64,000 nucleotides of DNA from Favolaschia claudopus (GCA_037176885.1 JAWWNJ010000158.1:310001-374000); one strand, 5' to 3'; shown: positions 24,375-35,643, counted from the first letter of the stretch. A program made the numbers and translations. The notes: generated by a model not told the origin, from the sequence alone.

Positions 24375-24600
24375 CCTATACATGAAAAGAAGAAGTGCAC
24401 AGCATTGGGTCCAGGAAAGGGAATTTTATCCCGTGACTTTCTGTCAAAGCCTGAGAATCCCCGCGGCGACGCGCGCCGGCGAGTGCGCGAGCGCAGCGAG
24501 CCGGCCCTGCCGAAGGCGGGGTGCTTAAGCTTGTACTTGAAAACAGGGCCAGGCCATCAGTCGCGTGACTTTTGACAGAAAGTCACGGGGTCTTTGTCGA
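24375..24600 (+). repeat. Dispersed CCTATAC repeat, copy 2
   Basis: Shares the start CCTATACATGAAAAGAAG and the core GTGACTTTCTGTCAAAGCCT with the inverted copy at 49201-49430. The right half is rearranged; an inverted core (TTTTGACAGAAAGTCACGGG) lies at 24569. Confidence 0.65.
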
Positions 24601-25219
24601 GATGTTGAGATCGTACTAGACGTCGCGAGCGGAGCGAGCGCAGCGGGGTTTGGGGCGGCCAGCCCCAACAAGCTGTGTGACCGAACGGAGGAAGGCCGGC
24701 GAGCGCAGCGAGTCGGCCGTGCCGGAGGCAGGGAGCTAAAGCTTGTTATTCCCAGTGAAAACGCCTTACGCTCCAACCTGCTTCAACCTGCTCCCATTGT
24801 CGGAAAATCCGAAATCAGGTGATAGGGCCAAATATACCAATATCAAGCTTGATCAGGCTGTCAAGTTCGGGGTCGGTTGATAAGGTCCAAAAAAGACTTA
24901 TAAACACTGATCAAGCTTGACGGCCTGATATTGCCAGAAAAAACGTGAGCCCAAAAGTGTACAAAGGCCTGTATACTTTGGTATATTCTGTATACTTTCG
25001 TATACCTCGTATACCTGCACAATAAATGCCTTCTGCTTACCTGATATTTGTTCGGTACACCCAAGGTACACCTCGTACACTCTGAAAACCACAACGGCAC
25101 ACGGCCGGCATCAGTGATAAAATGTTGCCATCACAATTCGGGCATTGCCGCTGCGTGCGACGCGTCAATTAAATGACGCGTTGCAGGCTTCTCGACGCGC
25201 CTTAACCACTACCAGCACC

Positions 25220-25642
25220 ATGGACAGCTTCAACGAGCTACACGCCACGCTCTCCAAAGTACCCGGCCTCTGTGATGCTCTGGGAATGGAGAAAAGCATG
25301 GAATTCATTCGCCTAGCCAGCAAGCTGAAAGACTCGATCCTCACCGCACAACCTCCGGCTCACGACTCGCAGTGTCCACCGGAAAAGCTCCCGGAAGGCG
25401 TTGGAGAATTTCTTTCCAGTGCTGTGGATTTACCCAATGAATATATTGATGGCTGCTGGAGAGCCTTCAGTCATTTGATTTGGCAGTATGACGAGGAGGG
25501 GCACACGAAAGGCTCGGATGCCGCTGCATTCAAGAAATTCGGACTGGACAAGTCCTTTTGTATGTACACGCTCAAAATTTATAACAGTCATGCTCACCAG
25601 AGTAAAAAGCTTCTCGCATGCTATATCCGCCTTCCCACTTGA
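25220..25642 (+). pseudogene. Truncated gene resembling KDZ-associated proteins (N-terminal part)
   Basis: From ATG 25220 (good context, ACCATGG) the frame reads MDSFNELHATL, a helical region, PPEKLP and IDGCWRAFSHLIW. This resembles the N-end of cysteine-cluster proteins that travel with KDZ transposons in basidiomycetes. A GTATGT donor at 25560 and a CAG acceptor 41 nt later look real, but splicing leads at once to a stop. Without splicing the frame ends at 25642. The cysteine cluster that should follow is missing. An upstream in-frame ATG is at 25145. Confidence 0.45.
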
Positions 25643-25772
25643 GTCGGTAACACACCTCTGAGAAGAAGCACACAGCGACTTCGTTCTGAACTCGCTTCAA
25701 CTCTACCTTCTTTTCATCTTCCACCTCTCGCCTCTGCTGCTGCTTCGCAAGGCCCTCCTGGTACTGCTTCGC

Positions 25773-26474
25773 TCAGGCTTCATTCATCGATTTGCGAAAG
25801 GTTTTCGGTGCTAGCGTGTCTGGGAACTCGTCGATGGGTAAGGAAGCGGCAGAAGAGGCTGAGGCGGAGGGAATTATTGCTGGAGGTCGGGCGAGAGCTG
25901 AGGGGTTGCCGTTCGCGGCCACAATCGGCGTCGAATTGCGATGCGGAGCGTAAGCGCAGCCGGTTGCCCTCAGCTGACAACACGTCTTACACATCCTATG
26001 TGAGCAGCCCTTCGCAGTCGCCAGACGTTTGCATTGAGGAGAATTAGAGCACGGGGGGTGGCTGGACGCAGCAGAAACAGATGCAGAGGGGGCTGTGGAT
26101 GATACAGGCGTGACGGTTGGCTGAGCGGGAGTGGGGGGGGTCGCAGGAGGAGTAGAGTCGTCGTCATAGAGTTCAGGATCGAGTTCAGGATCTAGAGGCA
26201 GGTCGTCTTGAGGAGGCGGGGAGGAGCGGTCGATGTCTGGGAAGGGGTCGCCCATGGGGATTGTTCCATAGGGCTCCTCGTCGGGCGGGTCAGTCCAAGT
26301 AAACCATTTACACTCCGTGCACTGCGAACATCAGAATAGGTGCTTCACATGCTGCGGACGTCGTACCTTTTGATAAAAGAGACCCGCGTGCTCCTTGGTC
26401 TTGACCCCACGACACAGATTACGTCGCGGTATCAATTTGCCGCACTTTGGACAGTAGACATACATGCTGGACAT
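25773..26474 (-). CDS. GRF-type zinc finger plus cysteine-cluster protein, two exons
   Basis: Exons 26474-26367 and 26321-25773 with a 45-nt intron (GTACGA...CGCAG) give 218 aa. The N-end has CPKC (8-11), C21 and, across the junction, GLFYQK then CTECKWFTWTD, the pattern of a GRF zinc finger. An acidic Pro/Ser/Thr stretch follows, then a second cluster CSNSPQC, HRMCKTCC, and GCAYAPH near 112-142. Related small proteins occur in agaric transposons; the function is not known, and nucleic-acid binding is inference from the fingers. The frame is open and splice sites are good, so it may be expressed. It sits wholly inside the 8-bp-TSD element. Confidence 0.68.
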
Positions 26475-26942
26475 CCCGCCAAGTTCCAGCCTAGGCGGGG
26501 GCGTCGTTGTCGAGAGGCGAAGGCGACGAGGATGGTGGCGGGAAGCAAAGGAGTCACGCAGGTAACGTGTTTGTCACGTCGCGTCGTCACTCTTTGCCAT
26601 CAACTGTCGCTGCCATGCCGAAAATGTGCAAAGTGTACAAAGTCCCTCAAGTATATAAGCTTAGACAATTTATTGCTCGGTATATGAGGTGTACGAGAGT
26701 GTACAAGGTATACACAAGTGTATCTGGTGTATGGTACACCGACGTACACTTTTGTATTCACGTTTGTTCTCCATATTGCTTGATAGGTCTTGATCAAGGT
26801 TGGGCGGGGAAAATGGTCAAAATGTAACAACTCTGTTTCGCTTTCTATTATGGTACCTACAGTATACTTATGTACTTCAAAGTGTTTGATTCTATTAAGA
26901 CTTCTATTTTTACTACTTATTAAGTTAGAACTTATAAGTATT

Positions 26943-27012
26943 TCGCATCGCGAGGTTCGAACCCGCGCGACTAAGTAATAAAACGACACAATAACCACTG
27001 TGCTAAGGAACC
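26943..27012 (-). tRNA. tRNA-like sequence (SINE head or tRNA pseudogene)
   Basis: On the minus strand TTAGCACAGTGG fits a Pol III A box and GGTTCGAACC a B box, about 35 nt apart. The acceptor and anticodon arms do not pair, so it is not a working tRNA. It lies within the 24796-27493 element and may be the head of a SINE. Confidence 0.5.
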
Positions 27013-27501
27013 TTTAACATAATGAGGTGGTCTACGTCACATATCATGGTAATACTCCACTTGCAGGCGTGATATCATCATCAACTGTCCAATTCACTTG
27101 TGCGTGTCTTGAATGCATAAGTAGTTTATAATGTCATTGTACCTACAAATGTAGTCCCATAGACTCTGAGATCTGACAATTGAATTCTATCTTCAATTGA
27201 ATTATAATATAAGTCAGTCATGAATTCACAAATTCACTTCCCATATCTTTATGATGTGAGTTTACATGGACATTGTATACTTCAAGAATGAAAGTCTAAG
27301 TACATAGGGTGTGTTGGAGCAGTTTTTCGGCCTCATCCTGATACTACTTGACAGTGCTTGATATGGCTTGACCCTACTTGATCAAGCTTGACATCAGTTG
27401 ATCAACGGCACTGGGAGCCTGATCAAGCTCAAGCTTGATACCCCCGTCAAGCCTCGTCAAGCTTGATCAGGTAAATTCGGATTTTCCGACAATCTGCTCC
27501 C

Positions 27502-27974
27502 ATCACGCCCCCTTCTGCTGTCGAATTTCACACGGTTCATGTTTTTGATTCTTTCCGCATATCCAGTTCAAATTCGTTGAACATCGGTCTCAAAAAAGCT
27601 TGGACTTCTGGTTATGACAAGTCTTTTTTCCAGTGCCCAAACAAGTCCAACGCCATCATTACGGGCATGGAAACGTGACGGGCGTGACAACCTCTCTTGT
27701 TCTCTTATAATTACCACCACCATCTCCGCTTCCTGGTCCCCCCAGCACCTTCTACCCATCTTTGGGAGACCTAGTTCCCCCGACAAGGTTTTGTGATCGA
27801 ACATCAGGGCAGAGCCCATTTTGGGAGGGCTCGCCTTGCATCGATTATGGGCGATATACTGTGCAATTATTATTTTTGACATCTCCTCGGAAATGGTGTA
27901 CAACTCGTATTTGTAGCGGCACCTTCAAAAAATCGTTGACAACTTTGGTCTGCGACAATGCAAGTCGGAGACTA
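27502..27974. other. No gene recognised
   Basis: A minus-strand frame of about 110 codons (27903-27568) is open but unrecognised and AT/GC composition is like the surroundings. Treated as chance. Confidence 0.3.
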
Positions 27975-28535
27975 AGATGGAGAGCGTGGGAACCCCGCAA
28001 CCTTATGTCAGCAGTCACAGTGACATTTGTCACGCATTTATACCGTCACGCGTCAGCCACAGGCCTCCTGGGGTCAAAGTGTTTTATATAGAAATGGAAG
28101 CTACAGGGCGGGAAGTGACATTCTATGAAGAGTTTCAACCAAAAGAGCCCCGGGAGAAAAGATATAAAGGGGTGTGACATCTGTGTGACATTTTTTTTGG
28201 AAAGTGCTGCAATCGTGTTTTCCCGCCCAGCGGCGCGTTTTCGAAAAATCGGCCAAAAGATTTGGAATGCACCGCCACAGCACTGCCACCTCGGCCCGCC
28301 CCGGCACATGCTTTGGTCATGTTATTGGCAGCTCGGTCGCGCCAAAGAGCGGGTCTAGTGTTTGAATATGTGCATTAATGACTATGTGGAAGATTTCAGT
28401 AGTGTTGTAGCTGGAGACGAGGGCTCCCAGCCTTCAAAAAAGGGCAAAATAAATAAATTTTTCTTCAGATTTGGAACCTCCCACGGTCACATTGCCTGCT
28501 TACATCAGGGTGCGGGGTTCCCACGCTCTCCATCT
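27975..28535. mobile_element. TA-flanked inverted-repeat element
   Basis: AGATGGAGAGCGTGGGAACC at 27975 is inverted at the right end (to 28535), 25 bp perfect; TA flanks both ends (27973-27974, 28536-28537). No transposase frame. Confidence 0.8.
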
Positions 28536-29795
28536 TACCTGAAAATCAACCAGATTACAACTAGCCTTGGGCTCAACTTCAAGGCTAACATGTGGCTGCA
28601 GACTTTGACTTGGTAACAGACAACTTGGGTCTCGGCAACAGACGGCTAATGTACTCTGGTGCCCTCAGCCAGTCTCCCGCTACCTTTAGGTAAGGGTTTT
28701 AGCGGACCTTCATTTTTGACGTCTTGCAGTAAACTCTCGTTTTCGTCAGCATTTTTCGCGTAAGCCATTGTGGTGCGTAATTGATCTGAGCTCATCACTC
28801 CTTCAAGCTTCACCAACCTTCGCCTTGTCCTGAACACTGTGGGCATCCCTTCAATTGTTGATTTATTTCTCTACTTGACTCAACGGTGGGCTCGCAGCCT
28901 CTGACAAAGGACCTAAATACCCACAATATTGTTTTACGCTGGTTCAGCCCAAATGTGAAACTTTTGCCAGTTCAAATCAAACTTCAGATTGTGTAAAATA
29001 CAGTTAAGCACTGTTGCATGGAGAATACGGCAGAAGCATCCCACTCAATCCTCCCTTGTATGGCTATATTGAGGCCCAACTGAATTAGAATTAATATTTT
29101 TGAATTTTTCCGCCCCGGCAAAGCTTCGACACAGTTCTTCGAGTTGGGGCGCGGAGAATATATTCACAGCAAGATGACCACTTGCGAGGACCTGTTTGCC
29201 TGTCAATGGATTGAAGGACTATCATGGGCAGCTGCAAGCTCAATTTAAATGTAGGGACAATAATTGAATTTATCAAAACTGTGTGGCCTAAACCGAAGGT
29301 CAATCTCGAATACCATTCAAGTTGGTATGCATGCGGCCCAATGCGAGCTGGTCGGCGCGGAGCGCGTCGACCGAGCAAGCTTCGGGCCGCCGTAAAAAAA
29401 TTTGAGCATACAGTACATGGATTCAACTGCATTTATTCCACACCAGGTAGCGGGCTTTGCCGCTTATGGGCCTTACCGGATTTATTTAGCCACTGGTGGC
29501 TACCGCAAACTCTTTATTATGGCTTTTGTGGTGGCCAACTGCATGGTATCCAAGGCCTCTACAACGACTCTGGGGGCCACATATCACACCCTTCTCCCTC
29601 TTACTTCCTTTCCTCTCCCTCCTTCCTTTTTGGGATTATTTTATTTTTCTTCTTTCGGCTGCCCACAACACTAGGGGAGTCGACCAGACATAACTCAGAG
29701 TAGCCAAGAATGACAGAACAATAGTGTGGTCATTCAAGAGGAGCCACTAGAGAAAGGGTGCATGGTGGTCAAGACCAAGAAGAGATCCGTAACTA
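28536..29795. other. No gene recognised
   Basis: Minus 28846-28646 reads a short open frame (EGVMSSDQLRTTM...) with normal composition but no known family. 29560-29660 is pyrimidine-rich. Confidence 0.3.
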
Positions 29796-30255
29796 TGGTG
29801 CGCATCACCTAAACACCACCAAACAGGAACGAAATTTATTGCACCACATCAGAGCCTTCCCACGCTTGATCCTCTGGCCAAAACACTCCGATTAGATAGT
29901 AGACTAAACCGTCTAGAGGGATTTCTCATCCGCTCAAAACTCACAATAAATATATTTTTCACGGCATGGATTTGAGACATCACTGATGCAATCAATCAAT
30001 CACTCACGTGTGCTTACGGCACATACCCCGTTTGGGTAACCATAAATTCGTACGTCGAGTTATATCCTCCCAAAGTCACCGGAGAACCGTTTGATGGAAC
30101 TTATATCGTTTCCCCAGCGCTTTGAGTATGTCTTACATGAGAATCCAATGCGAAAAGTGCAATATGAAATTTGGTTTTTGGTTCTTGGGATTTGAGACAT
30201 CAATGATGGCATCAATTATGGGACCTATTTGGTGGTGTTTAGGCGATGCGCACCA
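29796..30255. mobile_element. TA-flanked inverted-repeat element (460 bp)
   Basis: TGGTGCGCATCACCTAAACA at 29796 and its inverse ending at 30255 match over about 30 bp with two differences; TA flanks both ends. A truncated relative ends at 17214. Confidence 0.8.
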
Positions 30256-31607
30256 TAATCTACAGCTGCTATTTATTTATATAAGATCAGAATCAGACAT
30301 GTGACATCCTATCCTATACATGAAAACACAAGGTGACGTTAGTAACGTGACTTTTGACAGAAAGTAACGTGCTTTTTGACAGAAAATCACGGGGTCCCCG
30401 GCGCCGCGCGCCGGCGAGTGCAGCGGTTTTCCGACCATACCACTGGGTGTCCAAACGGGGAAAAGAACGCAAAAAGGCGGAAAAAGAAAGAAAAAGAAAG
30501 AGAAAAGAAAGAGACAAGTGAGCTTTTGGGGTGAGCATGGGGAGGCTCTTGGGAGGCTCAGAAAGATCTAAGGCGGGCTATTATTGTGGACTGGGTTGAA
30601 GCTTTTTCAATTACTCAATACAATCATTGCACAAAATTAATATAAAGCAGCAAGGCACACAGGTAACTGGCAAGGCCGGCAAGGGGTAACAAAGTTCAAC
30701 AGTAGATATAAAAGGGGAGGAGAGGAGGATAAACTCTGCCTCCTAAACAGGCTATTGCATCGAAAATAAAAAATAAAAATGCAGTATCAAGTGCGTACAT
30801 TTATCAAGTGCGTACATGTATGGTTGACTTGACTGAATTATGGACTCACACTAGAGTAAGTAGAAGCCCATTCACTGGCCAAAAGCTACAGCATGAGATA
30901 CTTCAAAGGAACTGTAATCCTAGGCTTACAGAAGGTGATAGAAAATTCAAACGTGGCCCAGTAAACAGACCTAGCATGGATTCCCGAGTACAACAGAGAC
31001 TGAATGAAACAATATCGAAATCTCCTCACCTATTTTTTGCCTCACCTCAGGCTGCATCACTGGAAAGCCCAGAAGCAATGAGGAAAAGAAGTTTGATTGT
31101 GACTAGAGCGAGAGAATCTCGTAAGTTTGAGCAGACAAAGAGCTCAGAACAAATTGAGTGTTGTTAATATTTTCTTGGAGCATCCGGAGGAGCGGGAGAT
31201 GCCCATTTCGCGGCAACAGAGGGGGATGATAAAAATGCAGAATTTATTCAAATCGCGAGCATTCTGGCCGTCCCAGGATGAGAAAACACGCAATTAAATA
31301 ACTTAGATATCGTATCTGTACAGCCCAAGCAAAATCAGAGGTCTGCAAGCCCGTAGGGTCGAGAAATCGTGGACGAAAGACAGAAGGTTGTTAAGTGTTA
31401 CGGTTGTGACACTGTCACACTCAGCCTCGGCCCTCGGTACATACGTACCGGGATGTCTCGCGGTGTGTGAAACGTGGCTGTGCACTCAACATGTTGAGTG
31501 GACCCAGCTGATCGGTCGGTTAACCGCGTCGGTTAACCGCTGGAACTGGTGTCCTACGAGGGCCCGTAACCTCTCACCAACATGTTTGGATCCGGTCCCA
31601 AATTAAC
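30256..31607. other. Repeat copy and unrecognised frame
   Basis: 30313-30430 is a CCTATAC repeat copy; 30470-30525 is purine-rich (GAAAGA units). Plus strand 30808-31167 is a 119-codon open frame in AT-richer DNA than its neighbours (MRTCMVDLTELW...), not recognised. Confidence 0.35.
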
Positions 31608-31680
31608 GGACTGGTAGCTCAGTTGGTAGAGCCACCACTATATATGCGGGAGGTCTCGAGTTCGATCCTCGACCAGTGCA
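31608..31680 (+). tRNA. tRNA-like gene, apparent anticodon TAT, probably a pseudogene
   Basis: It has canonical length (73 nt) and good D arm (GCTC/GAGC) and T arm (TCGAG TTCGATC CTCGA); the acceptor pairs at 6 of 7 positions. The anticodon stem pairs at only 3 of 5, and position 33, normally T, is A. The body resembles tRNA-Ala. A T-rich run (TTCTTCCTTTTAC) follows as terminator. Confidence 0.6.
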
Positions 31681-31719
31681 TTCTTCCTTTTACACACTTT
31701 CAATAACCTCCGCGGTTTT

Positions 31720-32007
31720 GAGAGGGAGCATCACTTTGTGGAGCCACACCAAGTGCCGGCGTGCCGCTGGTCCCTTGTTTTGGCCCTTGCTCGCAAGTCA
31801 TGGCCCTGTCGAGCTCTGGGCAAGTAGCAGCTGAGTCTTGATCCTCAGTTCTGTTAACCCCCTGTTTTTTCCTGGTGTTCTCTGGGAGGCGGAAGCAGAA
31901 CTCAGATTCGGCTGAAGTGGAGCTGGTGACGGGAAGCAAAACAAAGGTAAGCACAAATGAATGAGCACCACTCGATCAAAACCCGTATATTGTTTCCAAA
32001 ACGGCTG
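31720..32007 (-). mobile_element. MITE family with retained exon, copy 2 (one end lost)
   Basis: The right end ...CCAAAACGGCTG is followed by TA at 32008. The interior aligns with 20550-20718 including the exon-like GCGGAAGCAGAACTCAGATT and a GTAAG donor. The left end is truncated near the tRNA-like gene. Confidence 0.6.
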
Positions 32008-32689
32008 TAACATCACGCTTTACGTACGCTTGTCAAGGTCGTGCGGTTGCCGGCCGTGAAATAAACCAAATGGAGGCGGAGCTATCCTCAACCACGCGAC
32101 CGGGCTCGGTCTCCAGTGCATCACCGGGCGATACCGCCAAAAACGGCAATTTCACACGGTTATCTGGCCTCTCGAGTTAAATTCCACAGCGCGCCGCAGG
32201 CGCTGAAAAAATCGGGAAAATTGACAGTAGCCCTAAATTAAAACGTAGGTTGTGTATGCCGGTGCCCGGCCTACAGGAGGGGGAGCTTGCGTGGATTCTC
32301 TTGTGGATTCTTGATTTTTTTACGTATACGATAAGTAATGTAGAGGTTGAAGTTAGGTGGACTGTTAGACTTATATAGCGATGCTAACTTATCGTATATG
32401 TAAGAGCCTGATGGGATGAACAATCCGAATTGTATTGCTGTTGTTCTTCCTTCCAGAATTGTCGTGACGAACACCGTCACACCCGGTGATGTGTGCCACT
32501 CGGTTGGACGTGTTCTCAGCCCTGGCTTTACTGTACGAGTGAGTCTGAAAAATACACAAATCAGGAGAGTGAGCCATACAAGAACCATGAAGAGGCTGCC
32601 AGACTTGACGCACTACTGACAGACGCGGAACAACGCGCCTGAAGCGGGCTTAAAATGCGCACCAAATCAGAGTTCGGGTCACAAGTATA

Positions 32690-33130
32690 CAGTCGTCACT
32701 GTCATTACCCATAGCTCTCGGGATACACCTCAAAGTATGGGTTATCACAGTTCAAAGGAGATCAGAGGCAGTGTTAGGTCACGTTTTCCGTGAGATATTA
32801 CTATATATGGGGCGCGGGAACACTTACCTCATCCATGATCGTGCACATGAACAGTGGTCAAATGGCCCATCAACTCGGATTTGGCGTGATTTCGGTGCAC
32901 CTTACAACTTTGCAGAAATCATCTCAAACCATGCCGGTTGAAGGGCCCGATATAGAAATTTTATGGGTTATGACCTTCACAGAAGGTATGGATTATAGGG
33001 TATGAGAGAGTTATGGGTTATGGCCTCCATTTCACTGCAAACCAACTTGGTGGGGCCAAAAAAAGTATGGGTTACAGCTGAGTATGGGTTATCAGAGGTA
33101 TGGGTTAGGACAGTGACGAGTCGGAGACTG
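32690..33130. mobile_element. TA-flanked inverted-repeat element with TATGGGTTA repeats
   Basis: The left end reads CAGTCGTCACTGTC and the right end is the inverse with a short insertion; TA flanks both ends (32688-32689, 33131-33132). TATGGGTTA or close variants occur about seven times inside. Confidence 0.65.
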
Positions 33131-33360
33131 TACTCACATTTGTGACAAAGTTCCCGGCGCGAGTTTCAAATCCACCATTCATGGACATCAAAGACAGGTA
33201 TACGTAGAGTCTTCCAAATCGCATCATTGTTTGCTGCTATATAACCAGCAATACAACTGTTATTTGCAAAACACCTCCGCTCAAGACCTCCTTGTGGTTC
33301 TTCTTTCGCGGCGCTACGAATTCCTTTAACTTTTAATGAAGTCCTACCTACTTTGAACTT

Positions 33361-33474
33361 TTACGAGGGCTCCTACCCTGGCACAAAAAACCACCACTTT
33401 TGGTGCGCTTTCCATCGGGAAATCAGCCGGGAACGCTATCCATTGCCCTTCCCCGTTAACGACTGTATCTTCTT
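33361..33474. repeat. Diverged end of the element seen at 56-779
   Basis: The run from the Ala/Thr-like ACCACTTTTGGTGCGCTTTC to GTTAACGACTGTA parallels 690-781 with scattered differences. Only one end is present. Confidence 0.5.
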
Positions 33475-33539
33475 CTTTCTCAATCCCTTTTGGGCTTCAG
33501 GCAAGAACTAAGATTGCACCTATCACAAACAACGCACAC

Positions 33540-34110
33540 TCAGTTTGTTAAAATAAAAATTGTGGTGACCAAACCAGATTCCAAAAGCCATCCAATAAGC
33601 GAAAACGTCATAGCAATGGCTTTCAGTTGGGCGCCAAGCCTCTCATGAAACAGGACTACCAGAAATCTGATTTCCACACAGAGGCTTATAGCAAAATGGA
33701 CGCAAAGTAGGTTTCGAAAAGCATTGAACGACTCTCGCTTCAATGCGTTCATGCTTTTCATAATGAACATCGTTCTATGTGCAAGCCAGCAGAACCGAGC
33801 GATGCTAATTATTATTGACTCACCCAATCGTTGATATTCCGATAAGAAGCAGGCATACTGCTATTTCCAGACTAAGGGCCACTTGGGTGGCAAAGGTGCC
33901 GAACTTAGCAACTACGGGAGTCACTTGTAGCGTAGTTAGTCCAGTAGAAAGTTTACTCTTACAAGAGGTTACGCTGAGAATGATCGCACACACGGATATA
34001 ATTGTGCTCCAGAGGAAACAGAAGGCAAATGCCAGAAACAAGCACAACTTCATCTTAGCTATAATATCACAGGAGTCAAACTGACATCGCATAGGCTCCG
34101 TCGGTTCCAC
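33540..34110 (-). CDS. Multipass membrane protein, two exons, family unknown
   Basis: Exons 34110-33824 and 33774-33540, with a 49-nt intron (GTGAGT...CATAG), give 173 aa. Four hydrophobic segments are visible: about residues 20-45 (LCLFLAFAFCFLW), 75-100 (VALSLEIAVCLLLI), 118-140 (NLLCVHFAISLCVEI) and 150-172. It is probably a membrane protein; similarity to the DUF6534-type fungal membrane family is possible but not established. Both parts share one frame after splicing, which supports a real gene. The true start may lie upstream, where the copia LTR begins, so the 5' end may be lost. Confidence 0.5.
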
Positions 34111-34387
34111 ACGCCGATATTGGCATCTGAATCAGGTCCCCGGACCCGAGTCCTTAGAGTAAAGCTGACCTCAAAGTGGGAAGATTCTCGGTGCGGAATT
34201 TAGAGTATCAGCGACGAGTGTCGATCCGCGCAAGAGTAAGATATAATTTGGAGGCCTCCAGACCGCAGAATCCAACACTTTTATTGGGGACAACGAGGCC
34301 TAACGAAACCCAAGGCGGGTCAAAAAATACGGTTAGAACGAGAAAAACACGCGAAAGATGGGCCAGAGATCCGCAGCAAATCTGTTA

Positions 34388-34399
34388 GGTTATGGGCCA
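34388..34399 (+). promoter_or_regulatory. Copia primer-binding site (initiator tRNA-Met half)
   Basis: GGTTATGGGCCA directly follows ...AATCTGTTA, a likely 5' LTR end, about 165 bp before gag. It matches the anticodon arm of initiator tRNA-Met, as in Drosophila copia, and the same site is in the miniature element at 14930. Confidence 0.6.
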
Positions 34400-34562
34400 C
34401 CGAGCGCTAGCTCTCTGAAGACGTACCTATTGGAAGACTCACCTGCTCGCTCATCAGAGCTCGAAGCATCACAAGCACAGACTTGTATCAATCAATCAAT
34501 CACACGACCTGTTGCCGAAATTCCCTCGGACTCTGGTTATCTCACGTCGGACTTCTCACACA

Positions 34563-35336
34563 ATGTCAACTGCGGCAAACTCGGCTTCTTCTGAGCTTCC
34601 CGGAGCAGAAGACTGGCCAATTTTTCATGTTAATGCTACAGTGGAACTGCGCCCACAGGGAGTCTACACTCTGCTTGAATCCGTTATCCTCGCTGCAAAT
34701 GCAGCCGATGCCACTGTTGCTGCTGCTGCTGTTACTCCTCTGCCTGCCACAGCTCCTGTTGCTGGCGTAGCTTTTAAGGATACCCCTGGTGAAAGTAATA
34801 GCCGTGCTTTAGGTGTCATTCAGAAGGTTCTTTCAGCAGAACTGCGCACAGAGTATGTCAACGAATCTAATGCTGGACTTCTCTGGGCCAAATTGCGCCA
34901 GCGCTTTGAAGCAGAAAATCGTGCCGATTCCGCAATGGGTGTTCTAGCAGAACTTTTTAGCACCAAGCTCGTTATTGAAGGTGAACCAGAGCTTATGGAT
35001 CGCAACAAAATTCTTTCTCATGTAGCTGCTATCAAGACCTGTTTTGATAGGCTTGCACGCCTGGAATTTCCATTTCCCCCAGAGTTTCAGCCTCTCATTC
35101 TGCTCAGCACTCTACCAGATGATAGCTACTGCACAGGCATTAAAGGGAACATTGTGTCCTCTCTTGGTACAGGCATAACTTGGGATAAAGCTCGTGCTCG
35201 CCTGATCACTCTTGGTAAACTGCCAAAGAGTGAGAACAGCGACGACACTGCTCTAGCTGCTAAATCCACAAGCCCTGGCAAAGGAAAGCCATCTGCCAAG
35301 GGCGATAAACATTGCCTTATACATGGACAAAACTAA
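34563..35336 (+). pseudogene. Ty1/copia Gag, cut short by an inserted LTR
   Basis: From ATG 34563 (MSTAANSASSELPGAEDW) the 257-aa frame has the copia gag fold: LWAKLRQRFE, LSTLPDDSY, and ends CLIHGQN where zinc-knuckle and protease parts should follow. Its stop codon TAA (35334-35336) is the first three bases of the LTR of a second copia on the other strand. Another in-frame ATG is at 34512. A plus-strand piece of the next part of the same polyprotein (DSEHGHLAVP) reappears at 38594-38680. Gag packages the element's RNA in virus-like particles. Confidence 0.8.
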
Positions 35337-35643
35337 CAGAATCTGAAAATGCGCGGAAGGCGCAATAACCTCAGTCTCCCGCAATGTGGGATGAAAGACT
35401 ATATATTAAATACCTGAAAATGCGCGGAAGGCGCAATAACTACACAATGAGTAAGTAAATACAAGTAGGTAGATAGATAGAGAACTCACCCTCAGTCTCC
35501 CGCAATGTGGGATGAAAGACTGAGAGTGGTGGACAGACGAGCACGGTTTATATGTAAGAAAACAAGGCTGTACGATAAGTATCAGATATCTATCAAGGGC
35601 CGGAGCGGCGGGGCGGCTACCCGGAATAATTCATATTCTGACA
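35334..35643 (-). repeat. LTR of the inverted copia (3' LTR)
   Basis: On the minus strand TGTCAGAATATGAATT starts directly after a purine tract (GAGTGGGGG, 35644-35652) and the LTR ends ATTCTGTTA at 35334. It contains two tandem-like pairs: TGAAAATGCGCGGAAGGCGC at 35345 and 35415, and a CAGTCTCCCGCAATGTGGGA block at 35371 and 35492. Confidence 0.65.

Larger units (their letters stand above)
24796..27493. mobile_element. 2.7-kb DNA element with 8-bp target duplication and two genes
   Basis: The ends are an 18-bp perfect inverted repeat, ATTGTCGGAAAATCCGAA, flanked by a direct duplication CTGCTCCC at 24788-24795 and 27494-27501. TCAAGCTTGATCA-type motifs crowd both subterminal regions. An 8-bp duplication fits hAT or Zisupton/KDZ elements. 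The interior has a truncated plus-strand gene (25220), a minus-strand zinc-finger gene (26474-25773) and a tRNA-like sequence (26943-27012), but no transposase, so it is a derivative. Confidence 0.82.

Noticed and set aside
31608..31680. Fully functional tRNA-Ile(TAT)
   Set aside because: Only three anticodon-stem pairs and A instead of T at position 33.
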